DNA of 9,577 nt from an uncultured bacterium (lineage in GTDB: Bacteria; Hydrothermota; Tepidihabitantia; Tepidihabitantales; Tepidihabitantaceae). The position numbers and the translations under genes were made by a program. Below the pieces are notes generated by a model. That model was not told the DNA's origin. It saw only the letters and a program-made list of their open reading frames with translations, and did not search any database. Where the stretch lies: positions 1 through 9,577 of the forward strand of contig CAKZPX010000130.1 in assembly GCA_937139435.1 (NCBI GenBank), read 5' to 3'. This document shows positions 1 to 6,414 of this stretch, one piece after another (the first letter of the stretch is position 1; every line of letters starts with the position of its first letter).

Positions 1-2
1 CA

Positions 3-134
3 CCATCCGCAGTGCCGGTATTCAATCCGGCGTTTGATGTTACTCCGGCGTCTTTGATTACCGCCTTCGTTACCGAGGCGGGGATAATCAGACCGCCCTA
101 TTTGCGCAATATACGGCGATTATTATTCGGTTGA
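3..134 (+). CDS. mtnA: Methylthioribose-1-phosphate isomerase, C-terminal end (partial)
   Basis: Only the last 43 codons are present, read from position 3 to the TGA at 132-134; the 5' part lies outside the window. The translated end contains NPAFDVTPASLITAFVTE followed by AGIIRPPY. This is the conserved C-terminal signature of the MtnA/aIF2B-alpha-like isomerase family. MtnA converts 5-methylthioribose-1-phosphate to methylthioribulose-1-phosphate in cytoplasmic methionine salvage. The closely related ribose-1,5-bisphosphate isomerases and eIF2B-like proteins share this tail, so the exact member cannot be fixed from the fragment, but NPAFDVTPA is most typical of MtnA. The last 12 bases overlap the end of the convergent cyclophilin gene. 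The residues after PPY (LRNIRRLLFG) look like a non-conserved extension produced by reading into that overlap. Confidence 0.8.
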   Translation, partial: PSAVPVFNPAFDVTPASLITAFVTEAGIIRPPYLRNIRRLLFG

Positions 135-731
135 GGCGATAACCCGTTCCATTATCACCGGGGGACGTGTCTGTCCCAGCCGGTCTAAAACATCCATTCC
201 TTCAATAATCTTGCCGATGACGGTATATTTACCATCAAGGACTGGCAGGGGTTGAAGACAGAAATAAAACTGGCTGCCTGAGGAACGACGTTCCGGGTTG
301 ACTTCATCCGAGAGCCGTGCCATCGCCATTGAGCCTTTTTCATGTTTACGTTTTATTTCTGCCGGAACTGTGTACCCAGGTCCACCGGTGCCATCGCCCT
401 TTGGGTCACCGCCCTGCACGACAAAACCTGGTTCAATGCGATGGAAGGTTAAGCCATTATAAAAACCCTTAATGGCGAGGTTGCAAACATTGGTGACATT
501 GAGCGGTGCATCTCTGGTAAACATTTCTACTTTGATTGTGCCGAAATCTTTAACTTTGATGGTAAGGAAAAGTTTTTCCGGCAGGCTATTCGGAGTCAGG
601 GTATCTTTGAGCGCACCAGGGATTACCTGTTCCGGCATTTTTTCCTCAATTGGTTGGGCAGGTTCGGTCTTTTTTGGTGCACAGCCCCAGAGAAAGATGC
701 CAGCCAGGATTAACAGAAAAATGTTTTTCAT
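123..731 (-). CDS. Cyclophilin-type peptidyl-prolyl cis-trans isomerase, lipoprotein
   Basis: Predicted 202-residue lipoprotein that catalyses cis-trans isomerisation of X-Pro bonds in the cell envelope. The chosen ATG at 729-731 is preceded by AAAAGGAGG with a 6-base spacer; an upstream in-frame ATG (start 764) would add 11 polar residues and lacks this site. The N-terminus MKNIFLLILAGIFLWGC is a lipoprotein signal with Cys17 as the lipidated residue (Trp at -2 is unusual). A Pro/Glu-rich linker of about 40 residues follows, then the cyclophilin domain. The catalytic FHR motif, PGFVVQGGDPKGDG, GGPGY and GSQFYF are present. The tryptophan that binds cyclosporin in human CypA is not conserved (PVLDGKY), as is common in bacteria. 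It is encoded alone on this strand, convergent with and overlapping mtnA. The envelope location is inferred from the lipobox. Confidence 0.93.
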   Translation of the reverse strand: MKNIFLLILAGIFLWGCAPKKTEPAQPIEEKMPEQVIPGALKDTLTPNSLPEKLFLTIKVKDFGTIKVEMFTRDAPLNVTNVCNLAIKGFYNGLTFHRIEPGFVVQGGDPKGDGTGGPGYTVPAEIKRKHEKGSMAMARLSDEVNPERRSSGSQFYFCLQPLPVLDGKYTVIGKIIEGMDVLDRLGQTRPPVIMERVIASTE

Positions 732-777
732 CAATTGCCTCCTTTTGGTTGGGTTGTTTTGCATTCATCGGATAATT

Positions 778-807
778 AAGATTGCCAGATAATTTTCTTT
801 TTGTCAA
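778..807 (-). promoter_or_regulatory. Possible promoter of the cyclophilin lipoprotein gene
   Basis: On the - strand a perfect TTGACA (802-807) lies about 70 bases upstream of the ATG. At 18 bases spacing the -10 candidate is only AATCTT (778-783), a weak match. Transcription would start near 770, leaving a leader of about 40 bases that includes the strong ribosome binding site. The -35 is good and the -10 is poor, so this is tentative. Confidence 0.35.
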
Positions 808-859
808 AGGCGACGTTATGGTATGGAGATAGTAGCGATCGTGATGGAGAAGACGATGC

Positions 860-887
860 TTGCCACCGTTTTCCTTTTAACTACAAT
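860..887 (+). promoter_or_regulatory. Candidate promoter just upstream of the secreted phosphatase gene
   Basis: TTGCCA (860-865) and TACAAT (882-887) are separated by 16 bases, each matching the sigma-70 consensus at five of six positions. The predicted transcription start (about 894) lies only some 4 bases before the ATG at 898, which would give an almost leaderless mRNA. This agrees with the lack of a Shine-Dalgarno site before 898. If translation instead began at 856 or 823, this element would lie inside the coding region and be coincidental. Confidence 0.4.
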
Positions 888-897
888 AAAACCAGCG

Positions 898-3234
898 ATG
901 AAATTTGTTGCCCTTCTTCTAATATCTCTTTTTTATAGTTATAGTTTTGCCCAGCGACCGGAAAATTTGTTTATTGTTGTAATTGATGGGTTGCGCGATG
1001 AAGAGGGCTTTGCCGCTGAGTCGCTTTATCTGCGTCATATCTGGAATGACCTCCGTCCCCTTGGTGCGATCAATACCCGTTTTTTTAATCGCGGTTGGAC
1101 CGCCACGACCAGCGGGCATCTTGCCATTTTATCCGGGGATTATGTCTTTTTGCCGGGCAACGGTGGTATTCCTCAGGAGCTGAGATCTGATAAACCGCTG
1201 TTATTTGAATACGCCCGGGCTTACCTTAATCTGCCCGAGAGTGCGGTAGGGGTTGTTTATGGCAAATGGGGTAATGTTGGAGCGATAGCCGATTTTTCCC
1301 TTATGCCGGGTTTTGGTGGTCGCTTTCGAGGATTTAGTTTTGGCAACCAGGATGTGCCGGATGACACTTTATGTTCCAAGATGTTACACCGGATTATGGA
1401 TTCAATTCATCCGCGAATGGTTATGGTTAATCTAGCTGATGTTGATTATCGCGGTCATTCCGGTGTTTATCAGGACTACCTGCAGGCGATCAGGGTTGCT
1501 GATTCCATCGTTTACGAATTGTACAAACACATCCAGGCGCTTCCGCCTTATAATGATACCTTTTATCGCAACCGCACACTTTTAATTGTTACCAGTGACC
1601 ATGGTCGCCGAGACGATGCCCATGGTGGTTTTGCCGAGCACGCGCACTGGGACCACGGTTCAAGACACATACTTTTTCTTGCCCTGGGAACGGGAATCGC
1701 TGCAGGACGCAGGGTTGATACCATAGCACGGGACCTTAATGATATCCTGCCTACAGTTGGTTATCTATTTAATCTGCCCACCCCTTTCAGTTCCGGAAAG
1801 GTGATGAGGGAGATTTTAGCCGGGGATCTACCAGCCCCCTCCTCCCTACAACCCTTATTACCGCTTTCCTCATTTACAACTAATATTAGCCTTAGTCCGG
1901 GTTACTCCACCAGTCCTGATGTCAGTTCTGACCGTGCCGGTAGACTTTACTGTGTCTGGGTAGATAACAGCGATGGTTACTGGCGGGTATATCTTCGAAC
2001 CTCTAATGATGAAGGGACTAACTGGTCGCCGGTTCAGGTTCTTTTCCCTGATGCCGAAACGAAAGGAGAGCTGATTTATGCCCGGGTGGCTGCTGATGAT
2101 AGTGTGGTCGTTTCCGCTACCGGTTCATTTTTCCATCTTCAGCCAGTTGATTCTGCCCGGATTCATTATGACAGCACCTTTCTCTGGTATCCATTGCTCG
2201 GAACAAGTACTGATGGCGGACAGACCTGGCACTCAATCGCTTTTTTTGATTCCTCCATGGGGTCACACTGGTCGCCGGCTGGCGTGAGAAATGGACGTTA
2301 CAGCGTTGCCTGGTGGCAGTGTGGTAAGTTTCCCTGGGAAGAAACCAGAGACGGAATCAATTTTAACTGGCGCAGCTCTAATCAGGAATGGCAGAGCATG
2401 CCCGGTAATCTAAATGAGAGGGTTTCAAGTTACTTAACTCTTTTTGATGACGGACAGAGTTATCATGTTGCTGGTTCGCTGTTACATAGCGGTGACTGGG
2501 ATGTTATTTACCTTACCTCTCCGGACGGGCGGGCATGGTTTAGCGAATGGATAATTGAAGACCCGGCGGAAAATCCGGTCTATGATTACACTCCGGAGAT
2601 TGCGGTGGATGACTCTGGTTTTGTCCACATTGTCTGGGCGCGCCGACCGAACGGCAATGGTAACTGGCGGGTTGTCTATGGAAGAAGAAATCCGGTTACC
2701 AACGAATGGGACACAGTTTCTCTCACACCGTCTTCAGTTGATGCCTGGCAACCGCACATATCATTTTCTGAGGGGTTATTGACGGTGGTATGGACGGATT
2801 ATCGCGACGGTGCAAATGTTTATTTATTAACCAGTGATGATCGGGGTAGAACCTGGTCAGTACCGTTTCCGATATCAGCGGCAGGCGGTTATGTCGCACA
2901 ACCACGCTTATGCGCGTTAGGAGAGCGCCGTTTTTACTGTGTCTGGTCAGAGTGGAACGGTGATAACTGGGAGATTGTTGGGCAGCGAGTTTATTTGCCG
3001 CGGGTCATTGAGACCGGACCTGATACGGGCCGGAGCGATCTCTCCCTGCCAACTTACCATAAAGGTACCGGTGTTATAACTTATCATCAACATGGACGGT
3101 TGGTTGACATAAGCGGAAGGGTGGTTGCAGAACTTTTACCCGGTCCCAACCATCTGGGAAAACTTGCCGCTGGTGTGTACATAATTCTACCGTACCAGGG
3201 ACAGGACCGGGAGAGACTGATTATTTATCGGTAA
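898..3234 (+). CDS. Secreted alkaline-phosphatase-superfamily hydrolase with Asp-box propeller and C-terminal sorting domain
   Basis: A 778-residue multidomain secreted protein. Starting at 898 gives a clean signal peptide (MKFVALLLISLFYSYSFA, cleaved before Q). Starts at 823 or 856 are also open, and 856 has GGAGA five bases upstream, but they put a second hydrophobic stretch in front. Residues about 22-310 resemble the type I phosphodiesterase/alkaline phosphatase fold. Visible elements are metal-ligand Asp30 (VVIDGLR), likely nucleophile Thr70 (TATTSGH), Asp181/Asp183 and His187 (DVDYRGHSG), Asp234-His235 (TSDHG) and a His-rich stretch at 242-253. The active site therefore looks intact. 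Residues about 320-700 form a sialidase-like beta-propeller with three Asp boxes (SNDEGTNW at 369, STDGGQTW at 437, SDDRGRTW at 646). The last 60 residues form a sorting-type domain (VDISGRVVAELLPG…AAGVYII). The substrate is unknown; a phosphoester, phosphonate or sulfate ester is possible. It is probably exported to the surface or medium. Confidence 0.85.
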   Translation: MKFVALLLISLFYSYSFAQRPENLFIVVIDGLRDEEGFAAESLYLRHIWNDLRPLGAINTRFFNRGWTATTSGHLAILSGDYVFLPGNGGIPQELRSDKPLLFEYARAYLNLPESAVGVVYGKWGNVGAIADFSLMPGFGGRFRGFSFGNQDVPDDTLCSKMLHRIMDSIHPRMVMVNLADVDYRGHSGVYQDYLQAIRVADSIVYELYKHIQALPPYNDTFYRNRTLLIVTSDHGRRDDAHGGFAEHAHWDHGSRHILFLALGTGIAAGRRVDTIARDLNDILPTVGYLFNLPTPFSSGKVMREILAGDLPAPSSLQPLLPLSSFTTNISLSPGYSTSPDVSSDRAGRLYCVWVDNSDGYWRVYLRTSNDEGTNWSPVQVLFPDAETKGELIYARVAADDSVVVSATGSFFHLQPVDSARIHYDSTFLWYPLLGTSTDGGQTWHSIAFFDSSMGSHWSPAGVRNGRYSVAWWQCGKFPWEETRDGINFNWRSSNQEWQSMPGNLNERVSSYLTLFDDGQSYHVAGSLLHSGDWDVIYLTSPDGRAWFSEWIIEDPAENPVYDYTPEIAVDDSGFVHIVWARRPNGNGNWRVVYGRRNPVTNEWDTVSLTPSSVDAWQPHISFSEGLLTVVWTDYRDGANVYLLTSDDRGRTWSVPFPISAAGGYVAQPRLCALGERRFYCVWSEWNGDNWEIVGQRVYLPRVIETGPDTGRSDLSLPTYHKGTGVITYHQHGRLVDISGRVVAELLPGPNHLGKLAAGVYIILPYQGQDRERLIIYR

Positions 3235-3359
3235 CGTTCTCGCCGGGTATCAGGATTAGTAACTTCAAACTAACTACGTGAGCACAGGGTTGTTTGGGGG
3301 CAGTTTTTTCTCCAGTTAAAACTACTATTAAAACACCTTATTCCGGGTGATATTTAATT

Positions 3360-3404
3360 TAGGTGTGAACAGGTGGGTAACCCCCGGGGTGAGGGAGACA
3401 CCTA
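3360..3404 (+). ncRNA. Possible structured RNA element (riboswitch-like fold), unassigned
   Basis: TAGGTGT (3360-3366) and ACACCTA (3398-3404) can form a perfect 7-bp outer stem. Inside it, GGTGG (3372-3376), a GTAA tetraloop of the GNRA type, and CCCCC (3381-3385) form a 5-bp hairpin with one mismatch, followed by an unpaired GGGGTGAGGGAG strand. The outer 3' arm shares bases with the terminator-like hairpin at 3386-3414, so the two folds exclude each other, as in transcription-attenuation riboswitches. No known riboswitch class is matched. It could equally be part of an ordinary terminator. Confidence 0.25.
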
Positions 3405-3414
3405 CCCCATTTTT
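3386..3414 (+). terminator. Rho-independent terminator-like hairpin
   Basis: GGGGTGAGG (3386-3394) pairs with CCTACCCC (3401-3408), giving 8 bp with one bulged G and a 6-base loop. ATTTTT follows directly. It lies about 150 bases after the phosphatase stop codon and could end that transcript or act as an attenuator for marR. Confidence 0.5.
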
Positions 3415-3451
3415 CGGGATGAGATTTACTAACAATCTGATAAGTCTATGG

Positions 3452-3487
3452 TTAACACCTGCGATTGGAAACAGGGTGTTAATTTTT
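3452..3487 (+). terminator. Second terminator-like hairpin upstream of marR
   Basis: TTAACACC (3452-3459) pairs perfectly with GGTGTTAA (3475-3482) across a 15-base loop, and TTTTT follows at 3483-3487. The AT-rich arms and long loop make it weaker than a typical intrinsic terminator. It is also a perfect 8-bp inverted repeat 75 bases before marR, so an operator role is an alternative. Confidence 0.4.
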
Positions 3488-3561
3488 ATTACGTTCCGGC
3501 TCTAATTATATAACCGGTATACGGACAGAACTATTTGACAAAAAAGAAGAGAGAGAGATAA

Positions 3562-4026
3562 TTGGTTATCAGACGAAGAGAAAGTTTTTATTTAGCGAAG
3601 TTAGAATGGCTGGGACCAATTCTTGTCCGGGGTCTCCGCCTTTTAAGTTCGGTAGAGGCGCTGGGGCAGGAGTTTTCTTTTTCCCAGACGATGGTGCTTT
3701 TAGCCCTTTTAAATATGCGCCAGACCAGTATGAACCAGCTGGCACTGACACTGGGCATCTCCAAGGCGAACACTACCGGTTTGATTGACCGTCTGGTAAA
3801 AAAACGGCTGGTGATGCGTACCCGTTCGCCTCGTGACCGTCGGGTGGTTCTGGTACAGTTGACCCAGTCCGGGGTCAAGGCAGCAGAGCAACTGGCAAAA
3901 TTGAATCGCCAGGGGCTAGTCAGGATGATGCGCCGCGTACCGGAACGGAATCTAAAGGTATTTATTGAGACCCTGGAACAGATGGCAATGGGATTGATTG
4001 AGTCCCAACGGATCGGATCAACATAG
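3562..4026 (+). CDS. MarR-family transcriptional regulator
   Basis: A 154-residue MarR-type winged helix-turn-helix protein, a typical length. A TAA immediately precedes the TTG at 3562, so TTG is the earliest start; the next in-frame ATG (about residue 44) would cut into the DNA-binding domain. The HTH region is SMNQLALTLGISKANTTGLI, followed by DRLVKKRLVMR and the wing signature SPRDRRVVLVQLTQSG (Asp92-Arg93-Arg94). Long helices at both ends would form the dimer interface. MarR proteins usually repress a neighbouring gene and release DNA on binding a small, often aromatic or lipophilic ligand. The exporter operon begins 111 bases downstream on the same strand with palindromes in its promoter region, so it is the obvious target. 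The ribosome binding site is poor (GA-rich tract only). Confidence 0.9.
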   Translation: MVIRRRESFYLAKLEWLGPILVRGLRLLSSVEALGQEFSFSQTMVLLALLNMRQTSMNQLALTLGISKANTTGLIDRLVKKRLVMRTRSPRDRRVVLVQLTQSGVKAAEQLAKLNRQGLVRMMRRVPERNLKVFIETLEQMAMGLIESQRIGST

Positions 4027-4055
4027 CAGCGTCCCGCTCGGGGTTAAATTTTTTC

Positions 4056-4083
4056 TTGACAAAAAGTTAATTTTATATACTAT
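4056..4083 (+). promoter_or_regulatory. Candidate promoter of the RND exporter operon
   Basis: A perfect TTGACA (4056-4061) is followed after 16 bases by TACTAT (4078-4083). TATACT at 4076-4081 is a better -10 but at a short 14-base spacing. Transcription would start near 4090, upstream of the palindromes at 4098-4127, which are well placed for a MarR roadblock or repressor. A second, weaker pair (TTGACT 4092-4097 with TTATAA 4116-4121, 18-base spacing) could give a start near 4128 with a leader of only about 10 bases. Confidence 0.55.
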
Positions 4084-4097
4084 TTACAATATTGACT

Positions 4098-4127
4098 ATT
4101 AATTTAGTTAATAATTTATAAGTTAAC
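4098..4127. promoter_or_regulatory. Palindromic operator candidate for the adjacent MarR regulator
   Basis: Two overlapping inverted repeats lie between the promoter and the exporter start. One is ATTAA-N5-TTAAT (4098-4112), with perfect 5-bp arms. The other is GTTAA-N11-TTAAC (4107-4127), also with perfect 5-bp arms. The 15-bp AT-rich dyad has the size and composition commonly seen for MarR dimer sites. A 9-base piece of it, TTAATTTAG, recurs at 3354-3362 in front of marR, as would be expected for autoregulation, although such a match can arise by chance in AT-rich DNA. Confidence 0.45.
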
Positions 4128-4137
4128 GGTGTTGTAA

Positions 4138-6402
4138 ATGAAAAGCATAAGTGTTTTTATCGCCCGCTACCCGTGGGTGGTGCTGCTGGTGGCGCTGATT
4201 GCGACGGTGGTTTTCGGGCTGGCGCTGAAAAATCTGCGCATTGAGGCGGAGGTGACCCGAATGTTGCCGGAGGATGAACCCGGTGTTCGGGTGCTGCGGG
4301 TTGTTGATAACGAGTTTGGCGGCTCCGAGCAGGTGGTGGTGCTGGTTGAGGCGGTGGATCTGTTTGCCCCCGAGGTGCTGGTCAGGCTGGACAGTATGGT
4401 TCAGCAGTTGACGGGGCTGGCGGCGGTAAATGAGGTGGTGGCGTTGACCAATCTGCAGGATGTGCGCGGTGTCGGTGATGAGGTGCTAATTTCCCGGCTG
4501 ATTGACACCATTCCGGAAGACAGTTCCGGGTTAGAGAAGTTGAGACAGAGGTTGCTGGGCGATAGGCGCTATCGGGGACGGTTGATTGCTGAAGATGGAA
4601 AAAGCACAGTTTTGCTTGTGCGTTTGAAGAACGGTGTGGACAGGGTAGCGGCGGTAAGGGAGATTGAGCAGGTGGTTAATGAAAACTGGCAGGAGGGGCG
4701 GGTGACGCTTGCCGGTTCTGCTGCCCTGATGAAGTATATGCGTGACTGGATGAAGCAGGACCTGATTCGTCTGTTACCGCTGGTTGTTGGTGTGTTGCTT
4801 CTGGTTTTTGCTCTGGCGTTTCGCAACTGGCAGGGAGTGGTTTTGCCACTCTTGGCGGTGGGGCTGGCGGTGGTCTGGACAATGGGGCTGATTGGTCTTA
4901 CCGGTCAACCTTTAACAGTAGTTTTGATTGTTCTGCCGCCGGTGATATTGACCGTGGGCAGTGCCTACGGGGTGCATATTGTTGCGCGCTGGCACCAGGA
5001 GCAAATGGCAGGCAAGACCGGGGCGGAACTGGTGGCGGCAGTGGTAGAACATACCGGGATACCGGTGATTCTGGCGATGACCACGACACTTGCCGGGTTT
5101 GCCGCCAATTTTGTGATGCGGATTGTTGCGATTCGTGCCTTTGCCATATTTGCGGTGGTCGGGATTTTCCTTTCCTTTTTATTAACGGTGTTCTTTTTAC
5201 CTGCGGTGCTGGTTTTGGTGGCAAGACGTTCTTTACACCAGGACCCGGGACGAAAACGGTGTGCTTTTCGCCCGGCAGGGTGGTGGAAGAAATGGGCAGG
5301 GTGGGCAACAAAATGGGCTTTGCCGGTGCTCGGGATTACCGCCGGGTTAATGGCGTTGGCGCTATTTTTCGGTACAAAGGTTAAGCCGGAAACCGACTTT
5401 GTCCGTTACTTCAAGCCTGGTTCTGGACCGACCCGGGCGGCAAAGGTGGTTAATGAGCAATTTGGCGGCGAGTTGCAGTTTGAAATTATTGTTGATGGTG
5501 ATATACAGCACCCGGCGGTATTAAAGCAGATGGAGCGTTTCATAAATGACCTGAAGGGGGTACCGAACATCACCCATATTACTTCAATTGTTGATGTATT
5601 GAAGGCGACCAATCGGGCGTTCAATCAGGACCGGGCGGAGTTTGAAGTTATTCCTGATAACCGGGATGCGGTGGCACAGTTCCTTTTATTGCTTTCCTTT
5701 TCCGGTTCTGACTACCTCGCCAGTATGATTACGTCCGACTACCAGAGAGCAAGGATTACCGCGCAGTTCCGGGAGGAAAGAAGTGCGGAGATCGGTCGGG
5801 CGGTAAAGCAGGTCCGGGATTTAATTGCCCGTGATTTTTCCTCTGATGTGAAGGTGGAACTGGGTGGGATGCCTCTGGCGATATATGCCTTGCATCAGGG
5901 GATTGCCCGCAGTCAACTGATCAGCATTATTGTTGCTTTTGTGATGGTCTTTTTGCTGGTGGCGTTAATGTTTCGCTCGGTTAAACTGGGTGGGGCGGCG
6001 ATGGTACCGATTGCCTGGACACTGGCGGTAGCGTTCGGCGTGATGGGCATAATGGGGATTGAGGTGGACATTGTTACCGCGATGCTCGGTTCAATTGCTC
6101 TGGGTATCGGGATTGACTACTCCTGTCATCTCATTGCCCGTTTTCAGGAAGAGGGAAGAAAAGGCTTTTCAGGTGAGGAGCGTCTGCACCGCACTCTGTC
6201 TGGCGTTGGTCCGGCGATTTTGACCAATGCCCTGGCGGTGGGGCTGGGTTTTGCGGTGCTGGCGTTCTCATCCCTGGTGATTATTCAGAAATTTGGTTTA
6301 CTGATTGCCGGGGCGATGTTGCTTGCCACTTTTGGCGCATTGATTTTGTTACCGGCGATTTTTGCCCGTTTCAGAGTAAAAGGAACACAGGACAAAATAT
6401 AA
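4138..6402 (+). CDS. RND/MMPL superfamily exporter (HAE3-like)
   Basis: A 754-residue inner-membrane transporter with the duplicated RND layout. TM1 is at about 12-30, then a first periplasmic domain, TM2-TM6 (about 212-362), TM7 (393-412), a second periplasmic domain (about 413-593) and TM8-TM12 (from about 594). The length is well below AcrB (about 1,050) and fits the MMPL/HAE3 class of lipid and hydrophobic-molecule exporters. TM10 carries the GIGIDYSCH motif with Asp660-Tyr661, the proton-relay pair of MMPL proteins. The equivalent site in TM4 reads GSAYGVH (Ala276-Tyr277), so only one half keeps the acidic residue. The ATG at 4138 has no obvious Shine-Dalgarno site. The gene is followed after 12 bases by a LolA-like protein and then a barrel, implying export across the whole envelope. 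The substrate is not identifiable. Confidence 0.92.
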   Translation: MKSISVFIARYPWVVLLVALIATVVFGLALKNLRIEAEVTRMLPEDEPGVRVLRVVDNEFGGSEQVVVLVEAVDLFAPEVLVRLDSMVQQLTGLAAVNEVVALTNLQDVRGVGDEVLISRLIDTIPEDSSGLEKLRQRLLGDRRYRGRLIAEDGKSTVLLVRLKNGVDRVAAVREIEQVVNENWQEGRVTLAGSAALMKYMRDWMKQDLIRLLPLVVGVLLLVFALAFRNWQGVVLPLLAVGLAVVWTMGLIGLTGQPLTVVLIVLPPVILTVGSAYGVHIVARWHQEQMAGKTGAELVAAVVEHTGIPVILAMTTTLAGFAANFVMRIVAIRAFAIFAVVGIFLSFLLTVFFLPAVLVLVARRSLHQDPGRKRCAFRPAGWWKKWAGWATKWALPVLGITAGLMALALFFGTKVKPETDFVRYFKPGSGPTRAAKVVNEQFGGELQFEIIVDGDIQHPAVLKQMERFINDLKGVPNITHITSIVDVLKATNRAFNQDRAEFEVIPDNRDAVAQFLLLLSFSGSDYLASMITSDYQRARITAQFREERSAEIGRAVKQVRDLIARDFSSDVKVELGGMPLAIYALHQGIARSQLISIIVAFVMVFLLVALMFRSVKLGGAAMVPIAWTLAVAFGVMGIMGIEVDIVTAMLGSIALGIGIDYSCHLIARFQEEGRKGFSGEERLHRTLSGVGPAILTNALAVGLGFAVLAFSSLVIIQKFGLLIAGAMLLATFGALILLPAIFARFRVKGTQDKI

Positions 6403-6414
6403 AAGGAGGATGTT

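Larger units (their letters stand above)
3235..3561. other. Structured 327-base intergenic region before marR
   Basis: I see no convincing coding sequence here. The first 120 bases are featureless apart from T- and A-rich runs. From 3360 to 3487 there are two hairpins with downstream T runs, listed separately. Motifs of the type AACACC or GGTGT recur in both orientations near 3332, 3362, 3398, 3454 and 3475. The end of the region is a GA-rich tract that runs into the TTG start of marR. The region separates the phosphatase transcript from the exporter cassette and probably holds its terminator and the marR promoter. Confidence 0.6.

Noticed and set aside
472..792. 106-codon + strand open frame antisense to the cyclophilin gene
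   Set aside because: It is antisense to a conserved cyclophilin domain and signal peptide, with no ribosome binding site and no recognisable motif.
3268..3320. Possible terminator with AAACTAAC/GTTGTTT arms before a T6 run
   Set aside because: The pairing needs a bulge and is AT-rich, and the T run is separated from the arm by a GGGGGCAG stretch, so it is not a credible intrinsic terminator.
3371..3408. Resemblance to T-box (AGGGTGG-ACC-GCG) or ZTP riboswitch segments (GAACAGGTGG…ACC…CCGGGG)
   Set aside because: The T-box core has the wrong spacing and lacks the GCG end and a specifier stem. The second conserved ZTP block (CCGCCTGGGC type) is absent downstream.
4898..5311. 137-codon open frame on the - strand inside the exporter gene
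   Set aside because: It is a shadow of the RND gene: low-complexity Pro/Ser/Arg composition, no ribosome binding site, and complete overlap with a clearly conserved protein on the other strand.
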